Part shown: in pieces, positions 23,901-37,434 of the stretch
Position numbering within the stretch: the stretch's first letter is position 1
Layout: every line of letters begins with the position of its first letter
Assembly: GCA_002794785.1 (NCBI GenBank)
Contig: NBBA01000010.1
Location: forward strand, 62,001 to 126,000
Direction of reading: 5' to 3'
Source: Coniferiporia sulphurascens
Taxonomy: Eukaryota; Basidiomycota; Agaricomycetes; Hymenochaetales; Hymenochaetaceae
DNA: 64,000 nucleotides
The notes under the pieces: model-generated
The model's database searches: none
What the model was told of the DNA's origin: nothing
The model's input: only the letters and a program-made list of their open reading frames with translations
Made by a program: the position numbers and the translations under genes

Positions 23901-26900
23901 ATCGGCCGGGATCGGCATAAATCCGAAAGGGACCAGGGCATCCCAGATCTCTTCGGACCGGAAGCAAAATCGAGCTGGATCTGGGTCAGATTGCCAGAGA
24001 GGGGCTGAATATCGTTAATTTGTTCCCCACAATCCCCCCTCCCCCCGGCTATGTTTTTCTCGCTGCCCGTCCGACCCTCCCATGAAGCCCTAGGACGGGA
24101 GACCCCGCAGCCGGAGCTGTGTATCTCTCATCAAATGAAATGCTGGGCCGCAACGCCTCGAGGCGGGCGGCCGGCACAGCGGCGCTCGCCGCCGCTGGGG
24201 AATGGAATATCTCTTCCCAGGTCGGAAATGAAAAACCCGACTTTTGGACGGCATATGCTCGTAAACTAAAATAAATTAGTCAGCTGTCAGGTTTAAGCGT
24301 GCGCAGTACTGGACCGGTATCTTTTTCCTCCCCCTGTGCGATTGGTATCACACACCTGCAATCAGTACAAAACATATGGCGGAGGGGTTCTTATCGTCAT
24401 ATAGGAGTAGGGCTACGTCCATGAGCGGCCGGCAGACGACATGTGACGCTGAGAGGTCGCATCATTGTGGTGAGGTTGCTTGAGCTCGAGAGACAGGGAG
24501 AATGCGCAAAGTTGGCAATTAAGCAATCTCAGATTTGTGACCCTGATGAGTACTAGAAAACAATGTACCCTGTTCCGATGACGCGAAACGTGCGTAGTAA
24601 TCTGAAGATCCATCAATCTTGGGTACTTGTTTCTTTCTCCCTGAGTCCCTGCTTTTCAACATGGTCTTCAAGTTGAAGCACAAGAGCGCTGTGTTTTTTC
24701 TGCTCTAGCGTTACATCGGTAAAGTAGCGATGCGTTTGCACTTTATTGGATTCTTGGAAATTGCATTACAGGTTCCCGGCAGGCGGGAAATGAATTACTG
24801 AGCTCTCGACCGCGGCGAGCCGATGCAATAAATCGGAGGCGTTAGGAAAAAACCCATCGTGTGCTGCTAGAGCTCCATCGCTAGTGAAGGGCGCGAGCTA
24901 GAGGGATTACGGTCTTCATATCCGGATGGGTGTCCTGCCCTCTAAATGTCGAAAGCACCTGGAATCTATCCAACTGGCTCGGATCGAGATACGCTATACA
25001 ATACGCACAGGCGAAGTAGTTCTCCGACGACTAAACCCAAGTCGACTGGTTGCGCTCAGGCTCTCGCTCTGGAATACAATAGATTATTCGGTGACCGATT
25101 CTTTTTCATACTAGTACTGAAGACCAACAGTCGCCACACCAGAGCTGGTATTATCTGAAACAGGGGGACAGGGGAGAAAGAGCCTAGGAGAGTGCAGATC
25201 GCGAAGCTCGCGCACGATATTCCGTATTTAATATTAGGAAGGCTAACAATCAGAAGCATGCTTGAGAAGACAGATCGGCGTGGTTCAGGCGCTGGAGATT
25301 TAGGGTTATCAATCACGTGCAGTAGTAGCGTGCTTCAAGTAGCACACATATACACGCGGGAAGGTTCGCGAGTGCTGTATATACTTATACGGCCATGGCG
25401 ACGACGCCCTTGTACTACTGGTGCTCCTTTGCGCTTAGAGGTTCGCAGCCGACGTCGAAGCCTCAGGCTGGTCACGGTCGAATCTGTATAGAGATCCCGG
25501 CGAGGAAGCTAGGCACCTCAGGGAGATACGGGAGAGTTTTGCACTGGCCGTGAGCGCGAAGGATAGCAATGGCCGAAGAAGCGTGATAGAGCTCCAACGT
25601 TCTTAAAGAAGGACGCTTTGGTTTAGAAGTTGAGAAGATTGGCCTGTGATTTGAGCCGGCCACGGAGCAAGGGGGTATACATTTAGGAGTTTAAGAGGCC
25701 GGGCGCGCAGTTGGCAAGAGACTCTGCATCCAATCTATCATGCACTATCGGTATGGTGTATACTTTCTTTCAAATGGCGACTTTTTTTAAATAGACGGCA
25801 CTTGCCGACCGCGAGTTGCAAAGTTGCGCGCAGATAAACACTGGGAAGAAGCTCGCACTTACCACCGCCGACTCGAAGAATACAAAGATTTTTTTATCGC
25901 CAGACACAAAGTGTTCTAGTGAAAGAAGGCAAGGGCTCCCAATGAACACGCGGAACCGATGATCGGCGTGCTCTCCATATCATCGGGGTATACGCCCGTT
26001 AACCAAGGTGTTGGGCTTTTCGGTAGAGACATATCGAGTGCTCCTTGTTTCAGCACTAAAAGTCGCGAACTCAACCTTGGTTTTTTTTTAATACCCCTCA
26101 CAAACCACTAGATGATAAGCTTCAGCGCGCACAGTCACGGTATATGCGCGTACTGGTAAGCGGTCGATCTGATCGGATTGGACTGAATTGTGAGACTGAA
26201 TTGCGAGCCTGGCCTTCTCTTAGACTGAATGCGCTGTCGGACTTGGCTCGTCCTATATGGGTATGGAGAGCGTAGCGGGCGCTTCGTGTGATCGACTAGG
26301 TATCCAGTTACTCAACGCCCCAAGATCTGTCGTCAAAGCGAGAGATTTAGCCAGGGCGCGGGTTTCAATAAGGACGTGATTCGAGCTCAAAGAACGAAAC
26401 ATGGAAGGAGAAAGGCGTGTTACGACCGGGTCATGTTAAACAGCGAGGTCACGCAAATGGGTATCTGGTTGTCGATCGTCGTATTCTCCGTGTGCAGACC
26501 AGGCCCCCTTCATATAATATTATGTATGTACGACCGGGGACGTCCGGACGGCAACAGGATTGATTCCCAGCGACTCTATAGACTCAAAAATTAGCAAAGG
26601 GCGTGTGTCAGCAGTCGGTTCCGAGTACATAAGATCGAGAGGGGTCGGGTATCACCTTGCCGGCTTTCTCGCTGCCGTCTCTGTTGCCGCCACCACCGGC
26701 GTGGGGTCAACGCGGATTGAGGCGTGAGCTCAGCTTGCACCGCCGTATGCCGATCAGGGCCAGAACTGCGCGACATCAGCCTGAAGTAATCGTATAGCTA
26801 GCCGTCAATTGACCACAGAGAGAAAAGGGCTTGCGAAAAGTTGCGCATTGAGTGGGAACAGCGAGCTCCCAAAAGAATGAAGATCTCCGTAAGACCCGCA

Positions 26901-28002
26901 TCCGCCCGTAGTGCATCCGATTAGAGGCGCACGCCAGCGGGCGGTTTTGGGAGGAAACGAGGCTGCACCGCAAGGAGGGATACACCGTTCTAGATATGAG
27001 AGTGACGGCAACGTGTAGATGAATGTCCAAGGATCGAGGGACGGCTAACAGAGTCGCAAAGTGAGGTTTGAGTGTCCTTCATGCCGTGCAGCCGGTACCT
27101 AGGCTCGGGCGACCGCGAAGCTAGTGAACACGGCGTACTTTCTGCCTTTCGTATCAAAGAGGATGGGGACTAGGCTCAAGACTCGCAATGGTTTGGATTG
27201 GAGGGTCGTGAGCGGGATCCCTGCGATCTCGATCACAGCGCAGGCGCATTCAGACGTAGCTTTCGGGGGTGATATTTCTAGAGTGCGCATTCAAGAGCTC
27301 GAGACTGCGGACGATCGCCGCGTCGACGAGGGATGGGCGGCATCTAATGGTGCGTGCTATACTTCATAAGGGCGCGGGATAACGGCTACTAGCCCGCATC
27401 GGCATCGAAGACGCCATCTCGCATAACTCGCATAGCGCTCGGGTAGTCTTCGTGCCTTTCCTTTGCAAGCTTTGCCCTCTTAGGTCCCTGGTATCGATAG
27501 TTTGCGTAAACGGGTGAAGGAGCGACGAGAGGACATTGGTGAGAGCGGCGACGGGGCTTTACGGGACGCATAATCGATTAATACAGTGACCAGCATCATG
27601 CCACAAAAAAATAATGAGTGTGGACGCCGACGACACCGAACACCGCGGGGGACGTATTCGAGCGGAAGCAGAATGATCCGGAATAAAAGAATAAGTCCGA
27701 AGAATAAGAAATAGAAAAATAGGCAAGCGTGCGAAGGGCAGTATCGGGGTCCTAATGATGGTTAGATTTTATTAGATAGGGAGGGTGGCCTGGCGGACCC
27801 CGGGTGTGGGAACGGGGGGACTGAATTGGTTCCGCTGCTAAATACAAAGGTTGCGCGTGCCCAGCGGATGCCCACTTGCTCTCCGCTGCCGTTTCCCCCT
27901 TTGGTCCCTCCCCCGTTATTCCCCCCCGACGCCGTCCCCCGCACCCGTCCCCGCATTTGCACTTCCCGCACAACTCTCCCGGCGTCGGCGGTCTTCACTG
28001 CC
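20990..28002. other. Gene-poor stretch of about 7 kb
   Basis: No frame longer than about 140 codons and none with domain character on either strand. I found no long inverted or direct repeats by eye, no reverse transcriptase or transposase motifs, and no tRNA. From about 27880 to 28000 the plus strand is strongly C/T-rich, which fits the promoter and leader of the HMG-box gene. The rest may be heavily decayed repeats or ordinary non-coding DNA. Confidence 0.5.
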
Positions 28003-30737
28003 ATGGCGTCCGTCCGACCACTTAAGAGACGCTTGCAGCCGGACACCACCGCCCAGAGCAGTGCGTTTTATTCATTTTTTCTTGCAGTGCATATCAGCTT
28101 ACCTACTTTCGTGCCCCAGCGTTCCAGCTCGGCCAAATGACGTGGGCCTCTGCTCCTACAAGCCGCGATGGTGGTGCAGACGCGGTCTCGGGTGCGCAGA
28201 CAATTTCCTTCGCGCCGAATGTCACTCCGCGTACCTTCACTGCTCCGGCCCCCGCGGACGACGATGATAACACTATGTCGCCTCCGTCTGCACTCTTCCC
28301 CGACCCTGCAGACGCGGGCCCGTCCTCGTTTATCGTCGGTGCATATCAACCTGCAACGAAGCGGCGTCGCAAAGGTGGATCCAAACCTAAGCCACCTTCG
28401 GCTTCCTCCACTCTCTTATCTTCCTCCCGGTCCTCTTCCCCCTGCCCGGGCTCGGATCCAGACAGCTCGGGCACACCGCCGGCGCCGTCTGCCTCGGAGC
28501 CCGCGCACATTCCGCGCCCACCGAATGCGTTTATCCTTTTCCGCTCTTCATTTATCCGTTCACAACACGTCTCTGCCGCGACCGAGGGCAACCACGGCAC
28601 GCTCTCCAAGATTGTCGGGATGCTTTGGCACGCGCTCTCATATGAGGAGCGTCAAGTTTGGCAGGCTAAGGCTCGCCGCGCACTTGCAGAACACAGAAAG
28701 ATGTACCCTGGCTATTCCTTCCGCCCTGTCAAGGAGAAAGCCCCGGTGACCAAGGATAAGGAAAAGGAGAAGAGCAAGGGCGTGTCTCCCGCACCCTCTT
28801 CTTCGTTCGCGTTTGGCGCATTTGCGAAGGACGCTCCGTCCACCCCTGGACTATCACGGACAACTTCGGTCGGCCCGGTAAGCTCACCAGCGGGTACAGA
28901 CGCGCCGAAGCGCCGAACGCGTACCGTCGGCCCACGAGACATTGCGCGTTGCGAGCGTATCGCCACGTTACTTGCACGTGGATTTAAAGGCGCCGCGCTC
29001 GATGCCGCCATGCGAGAGTTTGATGCGACACGTGCTCCTGAGCCGTTCACAGCTACATTCGAGGAGCCACTCACTGCGCAAGTGTACGAAGGACGTTCCG
29101 GTACGAGTAGTAATGTGAAGACGATGAAGGTCGAGGAGTGCGTACGAGAAACGGAATCGAGAGAGACGACGAAGCAGGGCCAGGAGATACAACAGGAGAG
29201 GCACCAACAGGGGCATCCTGTCAGCCAGCTTCCCTTGCGCGCTATCCGGCGCTCGAGCTCCGCCCCCCTTCTTGATGCCGAAGCTACCGCCGAAGGTCGC
29301 AGACAGAGCGCGTTTATGCTAGCACAGTCGCCTACTATGCCTACCGCGCTTGGTGCGGAACAATATTATTTGCAGCATCGGGATTTGCAGACGCTGCCCA
29401 TGCGGCCGCACGCCCCGGCGCCTGTACGCGCGGCGCGCAAACGTTCCGCATCGTCCTCTCCGCCGCTCCGACCGCGTGCGCTGCCTATGCATTCCTATAT
29501 GCATTTACAGCCTCGTGCATCGTATTCGTCTATGGCGTTTTCGACTCCCGCCGCGGCGTTCCCTCCGAGCGGGCAGGTACATACCGGATATACTTACGAC
29601 TTTACGGGACAACATCAGCAGCCATACGCTTTGCACCTCGATACCTCCTTTGCACATAGCTCATATCAACACGACGGCCAGCAGCAACCGCATACTGCGC
29701 ACCCTCTTTCCCGCCAACCCACAGAGACCTCGTTCGATGGTACGGGGAACAACAGCCAAGGGAGCTGGTATAGCGAGTCGGGAAGTGATAATACCGGCGT
29801 TACGGCCTGGGATGCACGAGGATTTGTGAGTACATTTGTTAATCCTTCTCTTCGGTTGGTTGGTATTCGGAAGAATGAAACAAATACTGACGGATGCAAT
29901 TATCCCGTGTATGCACACGTATAGGACCTCAACTCGTTTTCTTTCACAAACCCGCCTGGCTCGAGCTCGGAAACCACGTGCGTCACGCCCACGTCAGCAC
30001 GCCCCGCAGGCGAGAGTTATTCGCCCTTCGACTCTTCACCACTCGTGTCATCTTCGTCTGATGAGATTGATTATACGGGCATGCCTGTGCTTGTTGAGCC
30101 ACCCGCGCAGCATCCGCTTGCGGGCTTTGCGCATCATTCGATGTATACCCATTCTCACCTCCATCAGCAGAGCCACGGTCAGGGACAAGTGCAGGGGCAA
30201 GGTCAAAATCACGTCCATACACACCGACCGCTGGCAATTCAAACGTCTTGGAACTCGACTGACTTCGATTTCGAAGTACCGTCGTCGGCGGTTTCGGGGT
30301 CGTTTGACTACCCGCCGTCGAGCGCAGATGGCTTCTCTGAGAACACGTCGGCGTATGCGCTACCGGCGAGCCCCTGCTCAAGCGACGCACCCCCGAGCAC
30401 GGGTTCATCGGGTGTTCATACGCCCGGCGAGGACACGTTTGATGCATGGGACAATCTCGGCGTTAATGTAGGTGTGAGTTTGGACTTGGACGTGAATGTA
30501 AGCGTGGACGGTATGACAGGCGGGCTCGCTGCGTACCTGGCACACGCGAGCAAGCTCGCCGCTGCTGCTGGCGTAGACGAGTACGGCATGGGTGTGTGCG
30601 CCGACGGGGAGATGGGAGATGAAATGGCCAGTTGCAGGACGGGTCCAGGTCCAGCGGACTTCGATGCGTTTGCGCAGTTTGTGGACGGTCTTGCGACAGC
30701 GGGCGCGGGTGTAGGCGTGGGACAACAGGTGATGTAA
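28003..30737 (+). CDS. HMG-box (MATA_HMG-like) transcription factor
   Basis: Three exons, 28003-28060, 28120-29825 and 29925-30737, give 858 residues. One HMG box lies at about residues 149-222: HIPRPPNAFILFRSSFIRSQ, then HGTLSKIVGMLWHALSYEER, then MYPGYSFRPV. The RPPNAFILFR opening is typical of the sequence-specific MATA_HMG/Sox-like group used by fungal mating-type and pheromone-response factors. A basic patch, KRRRKGG, sits before it, and a second basic segment (KRRTRTVGPRDIARCERI) lies after it. The remainder is Ser/Pro/Gln/His-rich, and the C-terminus is acidic and Gly/Val-rich, as in activation regions. The small first exon is supported by phase: AGC-A joined to CG gives TFQLGQMTW. The alternative is a later start at 28137. 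Target genes cannot be inferred; no mating-type partner genes lie in the window. Confidence 0.9.
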
Positions 30738-33700
30738 GCGCGCGGCGCGCTACAACCTCCGCCGAGTCTGCCAGTGAACCTCTCGAATACTTCACTTCGA
30801 CAACTTCAGCGTCACAATCGTTGAACTCATGCATGAAGCTAGTCGAACATTACCAAACACCCCCTTGTCTTAGCATTGGCTAAGCCGGCACTTCATTTGC
30901 ATACCTACTATCGTCCTCCCACTGCCATTCTCCCAGCGGCTGAACTTCCCTCCCTTCCCCCATCTACTTATTACTCCCAGTGCTTTCTCTGAACCCTGGC
31001 GCTATCGCCCACGACGGCCGATAACGGCGTCGGAGGAAGCTAACTATCTGGTTCTGGATGACGACATTAAAGCATCAAATCACGCGAAGTCTGTACATTT
31101 TGTATCAACATCACCTCTGCGCCAACCCTCTTGTTCATCTCGTTACTCGACCCCCGCTTTACTTGCCAGCACCACACTTATCTCCCTTATCTCACTGTCT
31201 CAGAGCCCGCTTTGTCATTGGCTTTCTGTTTTGGCTTGTCCGCCATCCCCGCATAACCTACTTATCTGTTTGGCAACACCTTATCAGACGTTTATTGTCG
31301 ACCCCTCTTACCACTGTTGTTGCAGGAACGGAGTCACCATCCGTTGTATCAACACTTGTTATCGCCTACAATTTACACACGCGAGTTGGGTATTTCTCAC
31401 ATCACCATATCTTTGCTTTCCCTCGTTTCCTCCTTCCCGCCTCTTTTTTTCCGGCAGAGCTTGCATCCCTTCCTCCAGTCTGTTGAGAAAAGATTCTTAT
31501 ATCCTCTTGGACGAAGTGGTTGCCGGCTAGCCTACCGATTTTTCTCTCACTCCCTGCGGCTGCGATTAATCCATTTTGTCTTCCACACTTGTCGACACGC
31601 GGAGTTCTTCCTTGTTTATTCGCTAATTCGCTAATCATTTATTTTCTGCCAGTAGATATTGACGTCGGATTTCTTATTTCATTTTTATATCTCATGCAAA
31701 CGAGAGGCTGACCACATTTCGTGTTAAACACTTTTTCTTATCATCTTTCGTGTGGGATGTATGTTTTCCGGGGTGACAAATGGAGGACCCGGACATCGGA
31801 TGGAGATACCGTATCGCCTGCGGCAGCTGACAGTAATCAGTATTCCTCGGACTTCTTGTGTAGTACTAGTGTTATTAGTGTCACTTTCTTCCCTTGTACA
31901 GGAGGAATTAGCGAGAAATACAATACATCCTCTTCCATGCGGAGCATGTGCTTGTAATCATAATCCTATCTCCAAAATTGGCCTTTTGTACTTCATTTTA
32001 TTTCCATCGATTGGACCTACAACGCTATATATGGGTGCCATTTGTTTAGGGTTAGTCCGGTTTTCAGTTATATTGATTATTTTTATCTTTTGCCTGAATA
32101 ATACTTTCTCTTTCTTTCCCTTTTCTTTGGTAGTCCGATCTTATATTCAGATGGTATCCATGACTCGAAATAATTCGAACATGGCTCGAGTCGCTACGCG
32201 CAACCCACCAACCCACCAACCCCAGCCCGCGCACCCCGGGGGCCGCCTCTGCTCCGCTTGCGATGCGCGGTGATGGCATGAGGCCACGTTACACCGTTAC
32301 ATATATCTTACGTCCCGCAGGGAGTCCTCCTCCGCGATTCGCGGCGAGAACAAAGCGTAAAGCGTCCCAAGAGCTGAGAACACCTGCTGTACAGTATACG
32401 CTAAACGCGACTCGGACACGCGTTCGCGTACGTACACTTGCTGAGAAGCGTTTGTCGCTAGCGCTAGCACGGGAATAAAAACGTGGGCTGAAGGGAAGAG
32501 GGAAAGAAGGATCAAGCTCTTGGTATTTGAAAAAGAGATTATTAAGGAGGGAAAGGGAGGAAGAAGGAAGAGGGAAGAAGAAAGAAAACCATCAAAATAC
32601 GTACATACCATACAGACACATACTGTAATCAAATGACCACGCGTGTCCTCGTGCTCGGAAAGCCTATTTTCCCCGGCTCATCTTGGCGGATCTGGAGTGA
32701 GGGACACGATTTGAAATTGAGTTTTCTGGAGGTCTGGATCGGTGACTATCGTCACATGACGCCGCTGGGGCAGGACAATATGTAATTGTCGGATTTCTGA
32801 GGGAAAAAAATTACTCGGTAGACTACGCAGTGCCGTAGCCATAGCTGGTTGGTTTCGGCCTCCTTTTCTTTCGTCGGACGCGCAACTTGGAAGGCTTGAC
32901 AACAGAAGCGGGATGACGCCAGCGCCGCTCACCAGAGGTCTACCCGAATGGATTTAGATTGGCTTGTGGGGTAGAGACGTCTTGATCCGATCTCCTGATG
33001 TAATGATGATGAACTTGAGCTTTCTCGCGTGACTATTGGTACCGCGTACAGTGGCGCACCCACCACTTTTTGGATCCCGATTGCCGCGACCTCGAGGCTG
33101 AAAAGAATGCTCAAGAATGAGCAAGGATCGACGATGCACTTCCAAAACCACTCGTGGTGTCTTGCGAGAGGGGGGTCTCAAGACAAATATAGTAACCCTA
33201 TATCATCTGAAAGCTTTTTGATCAAAGATAAATAACACCGACCTTGTTTTCCCGCGGTGCTATTGGCAAACAGAGTTCAGGTATGGCATAAGCAATCCAC
33301 AAATATCCCTTGTTATATTGCTGCCAAATACCTGTCGTCTTCGAGAACCCGCTAGAAAATGGAATACATTTGGGGGATCAGGGGGGAAGGATGCATTAGT
33401 CCGGTCATAGCGCTTTACCGGACGCATATTCGACTCGGCGGGTCGCCTCCCCGCACGGAGGTTCTGGCTTGCTCCGCCTATTCCCGCAGCCACTTCGGAG
33501 ACGCGCTGACGGCGAACCGCCCAAAACAGTGACCACGAGACAAGGGGAACATGCGGACGCAAACTTTGATAAATAGCTATCGTTCTAGCTGGTGGAAGCC
33601 AGAGGTGCTAAAGCGTGCTTTACTCGCATGGGCGGCGTGGATCACATACGGTCCTACGGTGATGTACTGATATGACTGCCTTATTGAATCCTGTAAGTCA

Positions 33701-35454
33701 TCATTACCGAAATTCCCCGATCGCATGAGCACTCACTGAAGCCGGAAATCGTACACATTTACCATATGAGCAATAAACGTGTTCTTAATGCACCGGCAGG
33801 TGCTTGCCCAGGTGGGCGAAGACAATAAGCCATGCTCACCCTTGCGTCGCCCCTTCTCACACTTCGCGACATCCAATTCGGAGCCAGAAAAAAGACCACA
33901 GGTCTCTCGACAAATCAGGCACCCCTTGTTCTGCAGGTTCGAACGCCCCGAATAGCGAGAACAGGGGAACAGCGTTGCGAGGGGGGAATACATACCAACA
34001 CCATCGCCCAAGATAAGCTCAAACCTTCGTGGTACTTCCATTTCCTGGACGAAGGTCAAAATAGGAAATATTGGGGCAACCGAAGAAAGGCACATTGCGG
34101 GACTTTCCCATTCATCAGTCTTCCTGCAGAGCCTTGGATATTCTTGCGAAATAAGAATGGGTCCGGATAGACGCAGTAAGCATGGGAGTCGCACACAACC
34201 GCGATGCCGGATGTTGTCAAGTGTATTGAAGCCCAGATTCGCCCGGCGCCTTTAGTTCCCTGTACGAGACTAATCAAATAAGAGCCTGTGGCTTTTCGAC
34301 TTCCTGTAGATGTAGCACCGATTGGCCTGCAGTTTTATGTGCAGAAGGGATAAAAGCGGGAAGATGCTTTTCTCACCAAAGAACGAGAGGAAGGAAGATT
34401 AGCGACCAAGGAGAGAGCCCCGAGATAAACACAGTAAAACGTGCGGTATATGATAGGCAGAATCGTATATGGGCGTCGTTCTAAGAAAATTGAATAGTGA
34501 TGTCGCCGAGTTCTCTCTTTAACGAAAGTTATTGTTAATTTTAGCTGTCTTGAGAGCCCTAAGAGTCCGATGATAAACCACGAAAGTCTAGGAAGAACAA
34601 AAGCTTTGGAATGCTCATCTTAGGAAGAGTCTAAGCGCCGTAACTTGAATCAATGGTTCCGTTCAGCCACTTGTGACCGGAAAACAATGTGACATTCAGT
34701 TATGCAGAGCAAGTATAACCTCACTGGCGTATACAAAGGAAGGGGAATGGCATACCTTTTCGGCACTTTATTGGGGGAGAGAAATATAAATTGTACTTGC
34801 TCTCGCAGAGTAGCTAAAATTGACGGAAATCCTGCGACGGCTATCGACGGAAGGAGGTTTTCAAATAAAAGGTTTGTCCGAGTGCTAAGCAGTGAAGTTT
34901 ACTCACGTAAATATTCGAGGGAATCCTCCAGCAAAAGTCCGCTTTTAAGACTCCTTACGGTTGCAATTTGCCAGGAGCCGAGCTCGGATAATCTGAGAAT
35001 TACGTCAGGCTTCAAGGGCTTATCACTAGTGGCCCGGTACTAGTACTGCTTTCTCGTATCTTTGTAGATAGGCGTATGAGGTCGAGGAGCGTAAATTTGG
35101 GATGTGGGTGATGTAAAGGGCGAGCAAGCGTACATTTTCGCCAGCACTGCTCAGACTGCATTTTGAATTTTGCACATAGCCAATCCAGTTTGATATCGAT
35201 ACAGCTAGCCCTGTTTCACTATTTTTGCCGACAGAAGTGCAGTGCTCTCTCTGTAGACTCCAGTGTCGAGGATCCTATAGATTCTCCTGTTAGTACTAAG
35301 TCGTGTCGCGAGCGGAAGGTGGAGAAACGTGATGACAAAGACGATGGGGAGATTACTCATGCTTACCCATTCGAGAATCACCCGAATAGACGCGTTGATC
35401 AACCACTTGAAGTTGAACGACTCCTGGGCTGCACAACTCTTTTGCTGACTGACA
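30738..35454. other. Long intergenic region, no gene supported
   Basis: Sequence 30740-31700 is CT-rich and may be the 3' untranslated region of the HMG gene; its 142-codon frame (31058-31486) has skewed Leu/Pro/His composition expected from such sequence. A strongly purine-rich tract spans about 32490-32590. A minus-strand frame of 153 codons (33733-34194) has no recognisable domain. Nothing else is supported. Confidence 0.5.
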
Positions 35455-36722
35455 ATGGCGACCACTGATCACACTGAACGCGAACGGGAGGAATTACCCA
35501 CCCTATTGACATCGATGGGCGTGAAGCTTCCAGCAACAACGAAGCTGTCGCTTTCGGAGCTCAATAACCGCCTTGCCAAGGCTCTGGATTGTGCCCAACG
35601 TCACACCGAACTCTCTGGGAAAAAAGGTTCATTTAAGCTTGAAAAAATGGCACCGTGGGGGGAAAGCAAGCCCCTTAGTGAAGCAATGTATTCAATGAAT
35701 CTCGAAGAACTGGCTACTGGCGTTCTTGATACGAATGCGTTTGGCGAGTTGCGGCGTGTGGTTTCTGGATCAATAGCGGCGGTATATGAGGCACAACTGG
35801 ACACCAAATTCTTTTTCGAGGATCCGGCATTGGATAGATCAATAAAATTATCAGTAAGTGTCGGCATAACATATACTGGTGTTAAAATCCGACTTGTCTC
35901 ATGCAGGTGGTCGGCGCCTTCACAGTTACCGATGATGCTCCGCTAATTGCAGTCGAATTCACGCGCGGGACGGTTGCAGATGACGATGAGGAGGGGTTTA
36001 AGATAATAAACACGCCCGAGGCTCATACGCTCCTCGTCAAACTGCTTGAGCTGAACGCGTCTCACGCACAAGTATCACAGTCTAAGAAAGGCCCACCAAG
36101 CGGAGCTACAGTATCATATATTCTTCCGCTCGGCCCGCTGAGTATGAAGGAGATCGGCTCTCTTACTAAGGATGTCGGGTGTGTCGTCTGCGGAGAAAAG
36201 ATGAAGAGTGTTTGTGCCGGGTGCCATTCCGTTTCGTACTGTAGTAAAGGTAGGCCCTATTGCTCTCTTTTTTTTGGCGTTAATTAAGGCATTTGCGCAG
36301 ATTGCCAGCGCGCAGACTGGAAACGACATAAGCCTGCGTGTCATTCTCTCGAAACTGGGACCTGGCTTGAAATAAGCTATGCAAAAGGTTTTACATCTAT
36401 CATTAGCAACACTGCTCGTCCATTCGACATGTCAAGTCGCGCTTCTGGTTCTGGTCCAAATAAACATGGCTCGGACGCGTTCCTCGTGAAAGTGCAAATC
36501 TCAGGGCATAACGGGCCGACGATGCTGGTCTACGACCGACAGCGCTCGTTTGACGGACAAATTATGCGCACAGATGACCCTGTCAGTTTCCAACGCCTTG
36601 CAGACGTCGTTCACACAGGTTACATGGGCCTCAAGGTATACCTTTGGGCGAAGTATGCCGGTCCGCGCCGGCTGAGCATTTGTCTTGATCGCAAACCAGA
36701 CCAAGCGGGGATATTGTGGTAA
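35455..36722 (+). CDS. MYND-type zinc-finger protein
   Basis: Three exons, 35455-35853, 35907-36249 and 36301-36722, give 387 residues. The MYND finger spans the second intron: CVVCGEKMKSVCAGCHSVSYC, then SKDCQRADWKRHKPAC, with the full C-C-C-C-C-C-H-C set of zinc ligands. MYND fingers bind short proline-containing peptides and act in protein-protein contacts. The N-terminal 240 residues are acidic and helical with no domain I recognise. The C-terminal 100 residues include KVQISGHNGPTMLVYDRQR and end in RKPDQAGILW. Part of exon 3 was copied into the start of the second unit of a tandem duplication (40742-40869). The gene itself looks intact. Confidence 0.9.
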
Positions 36723-37434
36723 TATGCTTTTGTTTTTGCACACTCGGAACGAAGTGATGTTGTATATGTATTGCGAGCTGCCGGCACTCGATAAGGAGAT
36801 GGCCGGGTTCAGGTTCTGTTGCTTTTGTACGGAGATTTTATGGAACGGAATTGTTATGGATGTACAATATACGCTACTTTAACCGGCTTTTTGATAACAC
36901 TCATATGTTTGAAGAGGGGGCAGCAACGCTATGACGTTCTTCTAACGATTTCTCACAAATAGATCACAGCGGGCAATGTGAGAGGCGCATGGCGCAGGCA
37001 TAGTAGAGAGATTCGTCACGAGGCTGTCGGAACGACCGCTCAAGCGTACCCCATGGATACTTACTAGCCGATTGGTGTTCTATGCAGATAAGATCTAAAC
37101 GCTTAGAATTATTGTTTTTGTGCATTTTTGCTGTTAGTGGATGTTGCCAGCGTTCGGAGTTTAAATTATACAAACACAGCGGATGCGATACTTTCAAGGC
37201 GTAGCATAGACTGGTCTCCTTGTTCCCTATTGTGCGTTCGTATCTGAGTCAAGACAAAATCGGTGTTAAGTCGCGTTTTACGGGCGCTTATACATGGCTA
37301 TGCTATTCGCAACAATAGTCCATTAATCAAAATTCCGATCGGGGGATCAAATTACGTCCTTGCGAAATCCCGGCTAACGCCAAGATACCGTGAAGACAAA
37401 ACCAACCACAAGTATCTGTTCGTTAACTGCCCTA
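36723..37434. other. Non-coding spacer within duplicated unit A
   Basis: No supported gene. The part to about 37151 is missing from unit B, while 37152 onward (GTTCGGAGTTTAAA) is again found there from 40878. Confidence 0.6.

Noticed and set aside
31058..31486. 142-codon plus-strand frame after the HMG gene
   Set aside because: Biased Leu/Pro/His content from CT-rich sequence; better explained as 3' untranslated or promoter DNA.
33733..34194. 153-codon minus-strand frame
   Set aside because: Cys-rich but with no ordered zinc-ligand spacing or family resemblance; overlapping frames exist on the other strand.
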